DNA of 64,000 nt from positions 372,001 to 436,000 of the forward strand of contig NZ_JAGHKO010000001.1 of NCBI RefSeq assembly GCF_017742245.1. The letters are read 5' to 3'. Positions within the stretch are counted from its first letter, which is position 1, and each line of letters opens with the position of its first letter. Made by a program: the position numbers and the translations under genes. The notes below the pieces were generated by a model. It worked only from the letters and a program-made list of their open reading frames with translations, was not told where the DNA came from and searched no databases. Below are positions 8,459 through 16,203 of this stretch, one piece after another. The stretch comes from Niastella soli (lineage in GTDB: Bacteria > Bacteroidota > Bacteroidia > Chitinophagales > Chitinophagaceae).

Positions 8459-9433
8459 TCAACTTATTTTAATATCAAGTGTTCCTGATGCCCCGTTCCA
8501 ACAGGTCTGAGTTCCGAGTTCCCTGCACAGTCTTTTCATCCGGGAAGCAATATGGATGACGCGTGATAAATCGGCTAATTGAACCTGAAAGTTCTTGATG
8601 ATCGTCGGATACAGGAACATGTTTTGAATACTTTGTTCGAATATTTCGATCATGAATATGAACGACTCGTCATTTCGTTCGATCGCATCAACTGCATAGT
8701 CGTCAATGAAGTCACCGGCACTATAAATAATGGGTTTCTTCCTGTAAATTTCAATACCGCGGAACACATGACAGGAATGCCCGAAGATGATATCGACACC
8801 GGCATCGATAAGCATATGCGCAAATTCACGATGGCCTGGTTCCGGCTCGTATCCCCAGTTAGAACCCCAGTGCAGCGCAACGATGAGTATATTCACTGCA
8901 GTCTTTGTTTCCTTTATTCTTTCGATAAGATCAAACGCCCTGGGATCTCCTATATCAACAGGCACATACCAAGTTCCGGATCGATCTGTTTCTGCTTCCC
9001 AACCCGTTTCATTTGCGTCTGTAACGGACAGCAGACCAATCTTCATCGAACCCATTTCAAGGATGGCAGGATGTTGCGCCATTAGTAGGTTGGCCCCTGC
9101 TCCAGCATATCGAATCCCTGCCTTCTCCAGTAAAACAAATGTATCAGCAAGCGCTTCCCGGCCATAGTCGAGCGTGTGATTATTGGCCAACGACACGGCA
9201 TTTATGCTGGCCGCCTCAAGCACAGCTATATTGTTGGGATCAGAACGGAATGTAAAAACTTTCAAAGCCGGCGAACCTTTGCTGGACATTACACATTCCA
9301 GGTTGCAGATCCGCACATCCGCTTCTTTGAATATGGGAAGCGTATCGCCCCAGGGGTAATCAGGAGGATGGATCTTCAGATTTTCATTTACCAATCTCCC
9401 GAGCATTACATCGCCTGTAAGTAATAATTTCAT
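8459..9433 (-). CDS. CapA-family (poly-gamma-glutamate synthesis) metallophosphatase-like protein
   Basis: A 324-residue protein of the PGA_cap family, which has a calcineurin-like fold. Motifs in order are LTGDVMLGR (5-13), NLECVM (44-49), ANNHTLDYG (83-91), LHWGSNWG (187-194) and GHSCHVF (218-224), all typical metal-site or core motifs of CapA proteins. In Bacillus CapA takes part in capsule poly-gamma-glutamate export, but most members elsewhere have unknown roles. No capB or capC homologue is nearby and there is no signal peptide, so a role in capsule synthesis is doubtful here. Confidence 0.8.
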   Translation of the reverse strand: MKLLLTGDVMLGRLVNENLKIHPPDYPWGDTLPIFKEADVRICNLECVMSSKGSPALKVFTFRSDPNNIAVLEAASINAVSLANNHTLDYGREALADTFVLLEKAGIRYAGAGANLLMAQHPAILEMGSMKIGLLSVTDANETGWEAETDRSGTWYVPVDIGDPRAFDLIERIKETKTAVNILIVALHWGSNWGYEPEPGHREFAHMLIDAGVDIIFGHSCHVFRGIEIYRKKPIIYSAGDFIDDYAVDAIERNDESFIFMIEIFEQSIQNMFLYPTIIKNFQVQLADLSRVIHIASRMKRLCRELGTQTCWNGASGTLDIKIS

Positions 9434-9500
9434 ACACTGAAATAGTTACATGATAGTCCAGGGCCTGACAAGAGGTTTAGTATGCAAGATATGGTATAAA

Positions 9501-9550
9501 ACAAAAGGCCCGCTTTACGCAGACCTTTGAAAGAGGTGGAGAAAACGGGA
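9501..9550 (-). repeat. Copy of the tRNA-Ala terminator plus tRNA 3' tip (direct repeat, left copy)
   Basis: These 50 bases match 15311-15360 at 46 positions. The minus strand contains a 9-bp stem (AAGGTCTGC, loop GTAAA, GCGGGCCTT) with a T-rich tail, and just before it a short piece of the tRNA-Ala 3' end. It can act as the terminator of the small gene at 9567-9893. Confidence 0.8.
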
Positions 9551-9566
9551 TTTGATACCTAAAGTA

Positions 9567-9893
9567 TTATTGGCCGTTCTCAATGTCATAAAATTTGTTT
9601 TTATCTGTAGCAATAATATCCACTAACTCATATTTCTGAGGGTCCAATATCCTTACGTCAATTAACTTCAGATATTCGTCGACAATATTACGATCAATCA
9701 TGATCTTACCATTTCCAGCCCAATGCCTATCCTGACCATTTTTCTTAATTCCAGAAATCCAATATATTTCATGTGATTCTAAATCACTACAGGCACCGTG
9801 TCCACTTCCTTTAAGCGCACGGCCATTGAAATAAACCGTCTTACCAGATTTGGAAAATTCTACTTTTCTCCGAAGTGTCCAAAGAAAAGTCAA
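9567..9893 (-). CDS. Small conserved protein with a YW-SG-KKNG-D motif; N-terminus uncertain
   Basis: Up to 108 residues. There is no ATG near the beginning; the frame opens with TTG at 9893 and reaches a stop seven codons upstream. The sequence RRKVEFSKSGKTVYFNGRALKGSG followed by YWISGIKKNGQDRHW and a DEYL segment resembles a family of small bacterial proteins I recall with a YWVSG.KKNG.D core. The function is unknown. The missing ATG and a partial tRNA copy just downstream suggest a truncated or rearranged gene. It is spaced too far from the ABC operon to be clearly part of it. Confidence 0.5.
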   Translation of the reverse strand: MTFLWTLRRKVEFSKSGKTVYFNGRALKGSGHGACSDLESHEIYWISGIKKNGQDRHWAGNGKIMIDRNIVDEYLKLIDVRILDPQKYELVDIIATDKNKFYDIENGQ

Positions 9894-9980
9894 AATACAA
9901 TCAGCTCCCGGTCAGGGCTATTTATTGCGGATGACATTTGACAGATAACAGAGTGGTGTTATCCCTGCCCCGGCGGTATG

Positions 9981-11003
9981 TTACCCCCTGATCTCGCGCC
10001 GCATAAATAAGTAGTAGGAAAGCGCAAAGCACAACACGGTTGCGGCCAGCAGGCCGGTTATTTGCGGCCATGCAACCAATAAACTCTCTCTGAAGGATAG
10101 TGGTGTGGGAATGGCACCCGCCATTTGCTCCATTGTTAACGGTCCCAAACTTCTGACAGCCGGTAATAGAAGCACCGTAGTAGCATCTGTATACAATTGA
10201 CTGGGCGAGAACCTGAGCAAGTTCAGGATCACATTATTGTAATAAAGCACTTCGCCTTGTGACAGAAATGCCGGATCAGGCAAAAAGGCTTTCACCACCA
10301 TATTTACCACAATCTTGTAAAAGATGGTAAAGAACAGCCAGATGCCGATAGCGGTGAGCGCAGAAGTTGTGGCCTGTTTAAATTTTACCGACAGTAAAAT
10401 GGACAGGCTTAACCAAAAACCTACGTATAATACGGTTAACAGTACAAATGAAAGGATACGGAGCACCTCTACCCACTCGATGGATACGCCGGTGATAATA
10501 AGCCCCCCGCCGATCATAAGCAGGCTAAGGGATAAGAACAAGGTGGTGATAACTATTACAGGACTGATAAATTTTGCCAGCAACAGGTTATCCCGGTAAA
10601 CAGGCTGTGCCAACAGCCTGATAAGCGTCCCATTCTGTTGCTCGGCGTTTACCGCATCAAAGCCCAGCCCTATACCCAGAATAGCGCCCAGAAAGCTCAT
10701 GAAGATGTGGAATGAAGGAAGCGAACCATCCGTGGTTGTCAGGATCTTCAGGTATAACAATAAGCGGCCTTCTTCCATGGGTCCTGTAACAGCAGTTTTC
10801 AAATTGGTCATTGACACGTATATTGACCCGAAAAATGTCAATACGATCAATGCCAACAGCACAATGAACCGCCAGCTTCTGACAAGATCGCCAATTTCTT
10901 TTCTTACAATTGTAGAAAAAGGCGATACGATGTGATGATGCGTGAGATCACTTTTTAATCTTTTTGAAAATTGATCTTTGAAATAAATTACCGGACTTTC
11001 CAT
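9981..11003 (-). CDS. ABC-2 type transporter permease
   Basis: A 340-residue inner-membrane protein with about six helices: one near residue 45, a cluster between 100 and 240, and the last at 315-333. The central region has GIGLGFDAVNAEQQNGTL, LAQPVYR and LLAKF, typical of the ABC-2/NosY-like permeases. Its start overlaps the end of the ATPase gene by 56 bases, so the two are translated as a pair. Together with the membrane-anchored NEW3 protein encoded upstream it probably forms an exporter or membrane-remodelling complex of unknown substrate. Confidence 0.85.
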   Translation of the reverse strand: MESPVIYFKDQFSKRLKSDLTHHHIVSPFSTIVRKEIGDLVRSWRFIVLLALIVLTFFGSIYVSMTNLKTAVTGPMEEGRLLLYLKILTTTDGSLPSFHIFMSFLGAILGIGLGFDAVNAEQQNGTLIRLLAQPVYRDNLLLAKFISPVIVITTLFLSLSLLMIGGGLIITGVSIEWVEVLRILSFVLLTVLYVGFWLSLSILLSVKFKQATTSALTAIGIWLFFTIFYKIVVNMVVKAFLPDPAFLSQGEVLYYNNVILNLLRFSPSQLYTDATTVLLLPAVRSLGPLTMEQMAGAIPTPLSFRESLLVAWPQITGLLAATVLCFALSYYLFMRREIRG

Positions 11004-11964
11004 TAGATTCTTTTTCAGTTAGATTATTTTCAAAATAACGTTGGTATATTTCTTCGAGGCCATATTCTTTTTGATGTACGCCCATAATGTTCAGGCCTTT
11101 TCCAACAAAATATCGGACGAACTCCGGGGTGGCATTTCTTGTACACGACACTTCAACTGTATTTTCATGTACAGTGGCTCGGGTCACTCCTTCTATATTC
11201 AATAACCCCGCCTGACATTCCGTCCAGCCGGTGACCTGATCATCGAAAGTGATCTTTACCACATGGGCATCCCGCGAAAACAGGTGGTTCGAGAGCCTGG
11301 CAATATGATCGCTTGCCAGCAACCTTCCTTCCACAAAAATGCCTACCCGGTCACACACCCGCTGCACCTGGTTAAGGTGGTGTGAAGACAGCAGCACCGT
11401 TATATTCTGTTGATTGCTTAGTTGCCTTATCAATGATAAAAAGGCCGATACACCGGCCGGATCTATGCCTAACGTAGGCTCGTCCATAATGATAACCTCC
11501 GGTTGTTTAATGAGCACTTCAGCCAACCCTAACCGTTGTTTCATTCCTCGGGAATAAGTGCCTGCTTTTTTATTCATTGCCTGGCCAAGACCAACCAGGT
11601 CCATCATTTCGGTGGCACGCGGCCGCACCGTTGATTCGGGGATGCCATTTAACCTGCCGATATAAACGAGGTTATCCAGGGCACTCATGCCATCGTAAAA
11701 ACCCATATTATCAGGCATGTAACCCACTTTCTTTTTTACAGCCACGGGGTTGCTGGTTGCATTATATCCGCAAACGGTAACCTTTCCCGACGTGGGTTCA
11801 GTAAGCCCCAGCATCATCAAAATGGTGGTGGTTTTACCGGCACCGTTTGGGCCCAGCAGGCCATAGATCTCCCCTTTTTGAATAGTTAATGAGAGGTTGT
11901 CTACTGCTTTCAGCGAACCATACAATTTAGTCAACCCCATTAACTCAATGACAGGATTTTCCAT
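10948..11964 (-). CDS. ABC transporter ATP-binding protein
   Basis: A 338-residue ATPase. Walker A GPNGAGKTT is at 38-46, the signature YSRGMKQ at 137-143 and Walker B VIIMDEP at 157-163, with the switch His in LLSSHH. The C-terminal ~110 residues form an extra domain as seen in CcmA/NatA/NosF-type exporters. It lies 12 bases after the NEW3 gene and overlaps the permease gene, so the three genes form one operon. The substrate is not known; NosF-like ATPases serve diverse roles such as drug, sodium or protein export. Confidence 0.88.
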   Translation of the reverse strand: MENPVIELMGLTKLYGSLKAVDNLSLTIQKGEIYGLLGPNGAGKTTTILMMLGLTEPTSGKVTVCGYNATSNPVAVKKKVGYMPDNMGFYDGMSALDNLVYIGRLNGIPESTVRPRATEMMDLVGLGQAMNKKAGTYSRGMKQRLGLAEVLIKQPEVIIMDEPTLGIDPAGVSAFLSLIRQLSNQQNITVLLSSHHLNQVQRVCDRVGIFVEGRLLASDHIARLSNHLFSRDAHVVKITFDDQVTGWTECQAGLLNIEGVTRATVHENTVEVSCTRNATPEFVRYFVGKGLNIMGVHQKEYGLEEIYQRYFENNLTEKESNGKSGNLFQRSIFKKIKK

Positions 11965-11976
11965 ATTGACAGTTAC

Positions 11977-12840
11977 TTATCTTCTACCATATTTTCGAAT
12001 GAGGAAATACACCATACCAACAGCTCCCAGGATGATCAGCATCCCTAGCCAACCGGCCAGCCAACTTGTGGTTACAGTTAACCGGTAGGAAGAGTTGGAT
12101 GTGACATTGGAATTGCTTGCGGTTAAAGTGGTGACATAGTCTCCCGCAATTGTTTTGTCGGGAACATTTATATAAGCAGTTACGTTCACGGTCCCTCCGG
12201 GGTCAAGGCGGTCTAACTTAGCCGGTTCAAAAGTCACACTCCATTTAGCCGGTGTTTGAGCAGACAGATCGATATTGTTGAGCGGCAAACTGCCCTGATT
12301 TTTTACAGTCAGATAAACGGGCTTACGATCGCCTTCCGTTACCTCACCACTTAACAACCCCGTTGGGGTAGTTAACTCCAGTGCATAGGCTCCCTTTACT
12401 ACCGCTTCGAGGTTCAATTCAAGCTTACCCTGATCGGAAGTAGCAGTAACCGGGATAGCATATTTGCCAGGTTTGGCAGTAACCGATGGCGTTAGTTCAA
12501 TAGAAATGTCCTGCGTTTTGTTTGAATCAAGCCGGAATGAAGTGACCTGCATGCCATCTACGCGGAAACTGCTGGACCAGCCGGGCGGAGCAGCCGTTTG
12601 TAATTCATAAGTAACAGACCGGTTTTGACCATTATGGAGGGAGGCATTGAAGCGGAAGGTTTCTTTTGCGTTAGCCTCCAGGTTAATTAACCGGGCCGAA
12701 AAACTGGAATTGTTATCAGGTCCCGAATGGGCGGATGCTGCACCGGGAATTAAAAAATTGAGAATGAAAAAGAAAAGAATGAAAAAGGGGCTTGGTCCAC
12801 GGCCTTCAATTCGCCGGGGCGGACGATGTTGCGCTAACAT
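11977..12840 (-). CDS. Exported, membrane-anchored NEW3-domain protein
   Basis: A 287-residue protein with an N-terminal signal region (hydrophobic 18-36, ending ASA) and a C-terminal transmembrane helix (260-280) followed by KYGRR, so the body faces the periplasm. The body carries two NEW3-type beta domains, about 50-150 and 155-255, with the phrases APPGWSSSF and TPAKWSVTFEPAKLDRLDPGG that mark this domain. NEW3 domains are found with alpha-galactosidases and in archaeal/bacterial COG1470 proteins next to ABC exporters, as here. It is the first gene of a three-gene operon with the ATPase and permease. Confidence 0.75.
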   Translation of the reverse strand: MLAQHRPPRRIEGRGPSPFFILFFFILNFLIPGAASAHSGPDNNSSFSARLINLEANAKETFRFNASLHNGQNRSVTYELQTAAPPGWSSSFRVDGMQVTSFRLDSNKTQDISIELTPSVTAKPGKYAIPVTATSDQGKLELNLEAVVKGAYALELTTPTGLLSGEVTEGDRKPVYLTVKNQGSLPLNNIDLSAQTPAKWSVTFEPAKLDRLDPGGTVNVTAYINVPDKTIAGDYVTTLTASNSNVTSNSSYRLTVTTSWLAGWLGMLIILGAVGMVYFLIRKYGRR

Positions 12841-12874
12841 AAGATTAACAAACAGTTTTAATATTTATTAATGA

Positions 12875-12906
12875 TAATAAAAGCGCCTTAAAAAAAGGCA
12901 CGCTAA
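12875..12906 (-). terminator. Probable terminator of the antiporter gene
   Basis: On the minus strand a short stem (GCCTT with AAGGC, flanked by a G/C pair region) encloses a T-rich loop and is followed by TTTTATTATC. It lies 75 bases after the antiporter stop. The stem is weak. Confidence 0.45.
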
Positions 12907-12977
12907 TTTAAAATAGGAAATACATTTCCTCCAAAAAAAATTTAAAAAATGTTTAATCACAAAGTGATCAACCGTTC

Positions 12978-14129
12978 TTACACACTTGTTTGAATAAGCC
13001 GCCTCAGCACATTTATCCATGTTGCAGACAACAACAAGGTCATGCCTGTTATCCCAATAGTTATTTTGTAAAACTCATAGTCTATGACATGAAGATTATA
13101 GGCAAGCGAACACGCCAGTAAACCGAATTCACCTGTATGAGCAAGTAAGGCCCCGCCATAAAGGCTTTGTTGCCAATTGTAACCCAACAAACGGAAAACC
13201 ACGCCCGACAAAACAGAATTACTGACCAATACCAGTAATGCCCCGCCCGCTATAACCCCGGCATGTTCCAGCAAATAACCAGGATCCAGTTGTAAACCAA
13301 TAGTAATAAAAAAAAGCGCTACAAAAAAGATCCTGAAGGGTTTTAACGCATTCTCGAGCCAGTCAAAGGCAACTGTTCTACCAATACACAACCCGGCCAC
13401 AAAACTGCCAATAGCGCTGCTTAAACCTGCCAGTTCAGCCAATGCACCAAACCCAAGGGAGATCAACAGCCCAAGGAAAACCTGCAGCTCATGGTCATTT
13501 TTTAACCCTTTTAATATAGTAGCCCGGAAAAAAGACCGGTGCCGCACTGCACGCAAAAGCAAAATAATAGCTGCGCATACAAGAATGGCAATCATTAATT
13601 TGCTTATAGACACTGCACCAGCCCCCATAAAGCGAAACAGGGCCGAAGTGGGGGCCACCATAAGATCCTGTAACAATAAGATATTCAGAATAACAGTACC
13701 AAAAGAGGTGCTGAGCTCATTATTGCGGCTGAGGTATTCACCAACAATAGCAGTGCTGTTAAAATTAAACAGGGCTGCCAGCGTAAGGGTATAATAGATC
13801 TTCAAATGAAAAAAATAACCCAACAGAAAGGCAAAACCAATGCTCAGCAATATTTTTATTGACTGTGCAATCACGGGTTTAAGCAGCAGGCTCCGCTCGT
13901 CGGGGATCTTCATTTCCATGCCCAGAAAAAACATCAGGAATAATAAACCGAGCTGCCCGACCTGTTCTACCTCTACTTGGCCAGGCACTAAACTGGCCAT
14001 AGCAGGACGTAGTAAAACACCTGCAATCATATAGGCAATCAGGTATGGCTGCCCGATCTTTTTCAGCAGCAATACGAGCAGTAAGATCACCAGGCATGCC
14101 AGGCAAATGGCAGCCAACACCGTATTCAT
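12978..14129 (-). CDS. Cation/proton antiporter, CPA2/KefB-like, membrane domain only
   Basis: A 383-residue protein made almost entirely of about 12 transmembrane helices, matching the Na+/H+ exchanger membrane domain. Recognisable parts are GQLGLLFLMFFLGMEM (80-95), FNFNSTAIVGEYLS, LSSAIGSFVAGLCIG and the LAHTGEFGLL helix. Kef proteins usually carry a C-terminal TrkA-N domain of ~150 residues, which is absent here. It starts four bases after a 100-residue unknown gene and is probably cotranscribed with it. The transported ion (K+ or Na+) cannot be told from sequence. Confidence 0.85.
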   Translation of the reverse strand: MNTVLAAICLACLVILLLVLLLKKIGQPYLIAYMIAGVLLRPAMASLVPGQVEVEQVGQLGLLFLMFFLGMEMKIPDERSLLLKPVIAQSIKILLSIGFAFLLGYFFHLKIYYTLTLAALFNFNSTAIVGEYLSRNNELSTSFGTVILNILLLQDLMVAPTSALFRFMGAGAVSISKLMIAILVCAAIILLLRAVRHRSFFRATILKGLKNDHELQVFLGLLISLGFGALAELAGLSSAIGSFVAGLCIGRTVAFDWLENALKPFRIFFVALFFITIGLQLDPGYLLEHAGVIAGGALLVLVSNSVLSGVVFRLLGYNWQQSLYGGALLAHTGEFGLLACSLAYNLHVIDYEFYKITIGITGMTLLLSATWINVLRRLIQTSV

Positions 14130-14133
14130 ATCA

Positions 14134-14436
14134 TTACTGAATGTTTGTTACAGGTTTAAGCATCAGTATGCGAAAGGTTTCTCGTAAGATCACTTTACAA
14201 TTTTCACTGGCTTCACAGAGAACAGCAAACCGTGTTTGCAGCACTGTCGACAACGTATCTTTTATTTCCAACAGATCAAAACGGATGGGCGCCAGGCTTT
14301 CAGTGATCACTTCTCCATTTAATTGGGAGAACAGGTCAACTGCCGCCTCGTAGCCTCCCGTAATATTGAAACGGCCAGCTTCGACGTACCCTTCGGGCAA
14401 ACGCATACTGACAATAATTTCATATTGCGGTTCCAT
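14134..14436 (-). CDS. Small protein of unknown function paired with the antiporter
   Basis: A 100-residue cytosolic protein without signal or membrane segment. It begins with YEIIVSMRLPEGYVEAGRF and is predicted to be an alpha/beta mixture; no family is recognised. The antiporter gene starts four bases after its stop, so the two are probably translated together and it may be a regulator or partner of the antiporter (inference). A terminator separates it from the upstream hsp20 gene. Confidence 0.6.
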   Translation of the reverse strand: MEPQYEIIVSMRLPEGYVEAGRFNITGGYEAAVDLFSQLNGEVITESLAPIRFDLLEIKDTLSTVLQTRFAVLCEASENCKVILRETFRILMLKPVTNIQ

Positions 14437-14449
14437 AGTTAATAAATTG

Positions 14450-14480
14450 TAATAAAAGCCCGCCCGGTTGGGCGGGCCTG
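14450..14480 (-). terminator. Strong terminator after hsp20
   Basis: On the minus strand GCCCGCCC pairs with GGGCGGGC around a 4-nt loop and is followed by TTTTATT. It starts a few bases after the hsp20 stop, within the 46-base gap before the next gene. Confidence 0.85.
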
Positions 14481-14482
14481 GA

Positions 14483-14932
14483 TTAGTTGATGGCTATTTG
14501 TCTGGGACCTTTTTGTTTGGCCTCTTCTTTTTTGGGAATATTTAAATTCAGCAGGCCATTTTCATAAGTCGCCATGATCTTCTCAGCATCTACCACGTCC
14601 TTAGGAAGCTGAAATGTCCGGGTAAAAGACTGATAGCTGAATTCCCGGCGGGTATAGGTCTCTTCTTTCTTTGTTTCTTCAGATTGCCTGGCAGAACTGA
14701 TAGTGAGTTGATTGCCGTCGAGCGTGATGTTAAAATCCTTCTTCTCCATACCGGGTGCAGCTACTTCCACAATAAACGCTTCGGCATTTTCCTTAATATT
14801 CACCGCAGGAACAGTGGTGCTGGTAGAAGAGAAATTACTGTTACCCCAGTTGAAAAATTCACGGCTAAAGAAATCATCGAATATGGTTGGAAAAGCAGGC
14901 AGGCTATTTCCATTTCTTTTAATAACAGACAT
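14483..14932 (-). CDS. Hsp20/alpha-crystallin small heat-shock protein
   Basis: A 149-residue chaperone that holds unfolding proteins in the cytosol. The N-terminal arm (FPTIFDDFFSREFFNW) is followed by the alpha-crystallin domain at about 40-135, with VEVAAPGMEKKDFNITLDGNQ and the closing YENGLLNLNIPKKEE; a short tail with the IAI-type anchor motif ends the protein. AGAGG eight bases before the ATG may be a ribosome binding site. Two palindromic sequences lie upstream (14974-14987 and 15047-15095) and could be regulatory. Confidence 0.92.
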   Translation of the reverse strand: MSVIKRNGNSLPAFPTIFDDFFSREFFNWGNSNFSSTSTTVPAVNIKENAEAFIVEVAAPGMEKKDFNITLDGNQLTISSARQSEETKKEETYTRREFSYQSFTRTFQLPKDVVDAEKIMATYENGLLNLNIPKKEEAKQKGPRQIAIN

Positions 14933-14973
14933 AGTTAACCTCTTTTAAATTGTTATATAATGATTATTAAAAC

Positions 14974-14987
14974 GAACTGGCCAGTTC
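14974..14987. promoter_or_regulatory. Perfect 14-bp palindrome upstream of hsp20
   Basis: GAACTGGCCAGTTC reads the same on both strands. It lies 41 bases before the hsp20 ATG, a suitable place for an operator. No regulator is assigned. Confidence 0.4.
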
Positions 14988-15046
14988 TGAAAAATTCCTA
15001 TCAAGGAGTATACCAGCGGCACGGGAACTGAATATTCTTCAGATTT

Positions 15047-15095
15047 ACTGTCATTTTTTGATTTTGGCAGGCCCTGTCAGGTAAAAAATGACAGT
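15047..15095. repeat. 13-bp inverted repeat upstream of hsp20
   Basis: ACTGTCATTTTTT at 15047-15059 and its exact complement AAAAAATGACAGT at 15083-15095 enclose 23 bases, which contain a further CTGTCA half that could pair with the right arm instead. Two alternative hairpins are therefore possible. I see no gene between hsp20 and the tRNA region. Confidence 0.6.
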
Positions 15096-15216
15096 TGCCT
15101 GGCGACGCCTCTGAACGCAGATTAGATTCAAACTTAGAGGCTTTTTATTTTGCTAGCTCACGGATTTACTCACTAAATATTTTAATCTTTTTTAGCAAGA
15201 ACCGAGAATCTACCTG

Positions 15217-15285
15217 TGGAGAATACCGGAGTCGAACCACTGACCTTCCCGACATGTCGGGACGCTCTAACCCGAGTTAATTCCC
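15217..15285 (-). pseudogene. Degenerate tRNA-Ala copy with palindromic anticodon arm
   Basis: The 3' half (T-arm TTCGACTCCGGT and ATTCTCCA) is nearly that of the intact tRNA-Ala at 15347-15420. The D-arm is shortened and mispaired, the T-stem has a mismatch, and the anticodon arm is replaced by the 16-nt palindrome TCCCGACATGTCGGGA, which leaves no proper seven-base loop. It cannot form a normal tRNA. It lies downstream of the intact gene, beyond its terminator. Confidence 0.7.
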
Positions 15286-15308
15286 TTTCCTCCAAATAGC
15301 TCTGCAAA

Positions 15309-15341
15309 ACAAAAAAGGCCCGCTTTACGCAGACCTTTGAA
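15309..15341 (-). terminator. Terminator of tRNA-Ala
   Basis: On the minus strand a 9-bp stem (AAGGTCTGC and GCGGGCCTT, with two wobble pairs) has a GTAAA loop and a T-rich tail. It begins about ten bases after the mature tRNA end. A second copy of this terminator occurs at 9501-9535. Confidence 0.85.
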
Positions 15342-15345
15342 AGAT

Positions 15346-15420
<75 letters not shown>

Positions 15421-15437
15421 TTATTCTGAAGTTGACT

Positions 15438-15490
15438 TGTGACCTTCCCGACCATGGTCGGGACGCTCTAGCCAACTGAGCTAACTCCCC
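15438..15490 (-). pseudogene. 5' half of a tRNA-Ala copy with palindromic anticodon arm
   Basis: Acceptor 5' strand GGGGAGT and the D-arm are identical or nearly so to the intact tRNA-Ala. The anticodon arm is replaced by the perfect 18-nt palindrome TCCCGACCATGGTCGGGA, followed by AGGTCAC, after which similarity ends. The T-arm and acceptor 3' strand are missing. It ends 17 bases before the intact gene. From 15491 to 15735 I see no gene. Confidence 0.7.
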
Positions 15491-15735
15491 CTATTTTTGG
15501 GTTTGCAAATATAGAGCTATCGTTCAGTTTCACCAAATAAAAGCTCACCAATACAAAAAAATAAATTTCTGTACCCCTGAACCCTATGCTGTTAAATAGG
15601 TGAAAACACCTTTATTTTATTCATTAATTTTTCGTAACATAGTGATCCTGGAACTTTAATCTCTACCCGTTTTTGTGCTCCTGCTAAATCCACAGATAAA
15701 CCGTGATTAATTTTTACAATCCTAAATCTGCCTGT

Positions 15736-16146
15736 ATGCGTGATATTACAACTACCCTCCTCTACCGCTGGTTTCATGAAGTATGGAATCAAAGTCAGGA
15801 ACAAACCATTGACGAATTGTTAAGCCCCGATTGTTACGCCCATGGCATTAATGCGGAAGACGGCGCAAAAGGCATTGAAGGGTTCAAAGCTTTTTACCAG
15901 GACTTCCAGAAGCAATTTCAACATATCCAAATCAACATAAAGGATGTTATTTCCCAGGATGATATGGAATGCGCCCATACCGAGGTTACTGCAATCCATA
16001 GAAAAACGGGAACACCCGTGAAGTTTTCAGGTCTTTGCCTGGTAAGAATTGAAAATGGAAAAATTGAAGAAGCCTGGAATCATTACGATTTTCTGAATAT
16101 GCACCAACAACTGGGACAGGAACTCACGCCCCTTGAGTTAGCATAG
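15736..16146 (+). CDS. SnoaL-like polyketide cyclase / ester cyclase family protein
   Basis: A 136-residue NTF2-fold protein. It has the N-terminal WFHEVWNQSQEQTIDELLSP followed by the DCYAHG segment, then FHAFYQ-like GFKAFYQDF and the C-terminal VRIENGKIEEAWNHYDFLNM, the usual frame of the SnoaL-like ester cyclase group. The substrate is unknown. The ATG at 15736 is preferred to a GTG at 15703 because it fits family starts. Confidence 0.78.
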   Translation: MRDITTTLLYRWFHEVWNQSQEQTIDELLSPDCYAHGINAEDGAKGIEGFKAFYQDFQKQFQHIQINIKDVISQDDMECAHTEVTAIHRKTGTPVKFSGLCLVRIENGKIEEAWNHYDFLNMHQQLGQELTPLELA

Positions 16147-16165
16147 CTTTGTAAAGAGTCTTTTA

Positions 16166-16192
16166 AATGCCCGCGTAATTGCGGGCTTTTAT
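16166..16192 (+). terminator. Rho-independent terminator
   Basis: GCCCGC and GCGGGC form the stem around GTAATT, followed by TTTTATG. It follows the SnoaL-like gene. Confidence 0.8.
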
Positions 16193-16203
16193 GTTAATTT
16201 ACA

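Noticed and set aside
8579-9085. A 168-codon plus-strand frame inside the CapA-family gene
   Set aside because: Antisense to a gene with all family motifs; no independent support.
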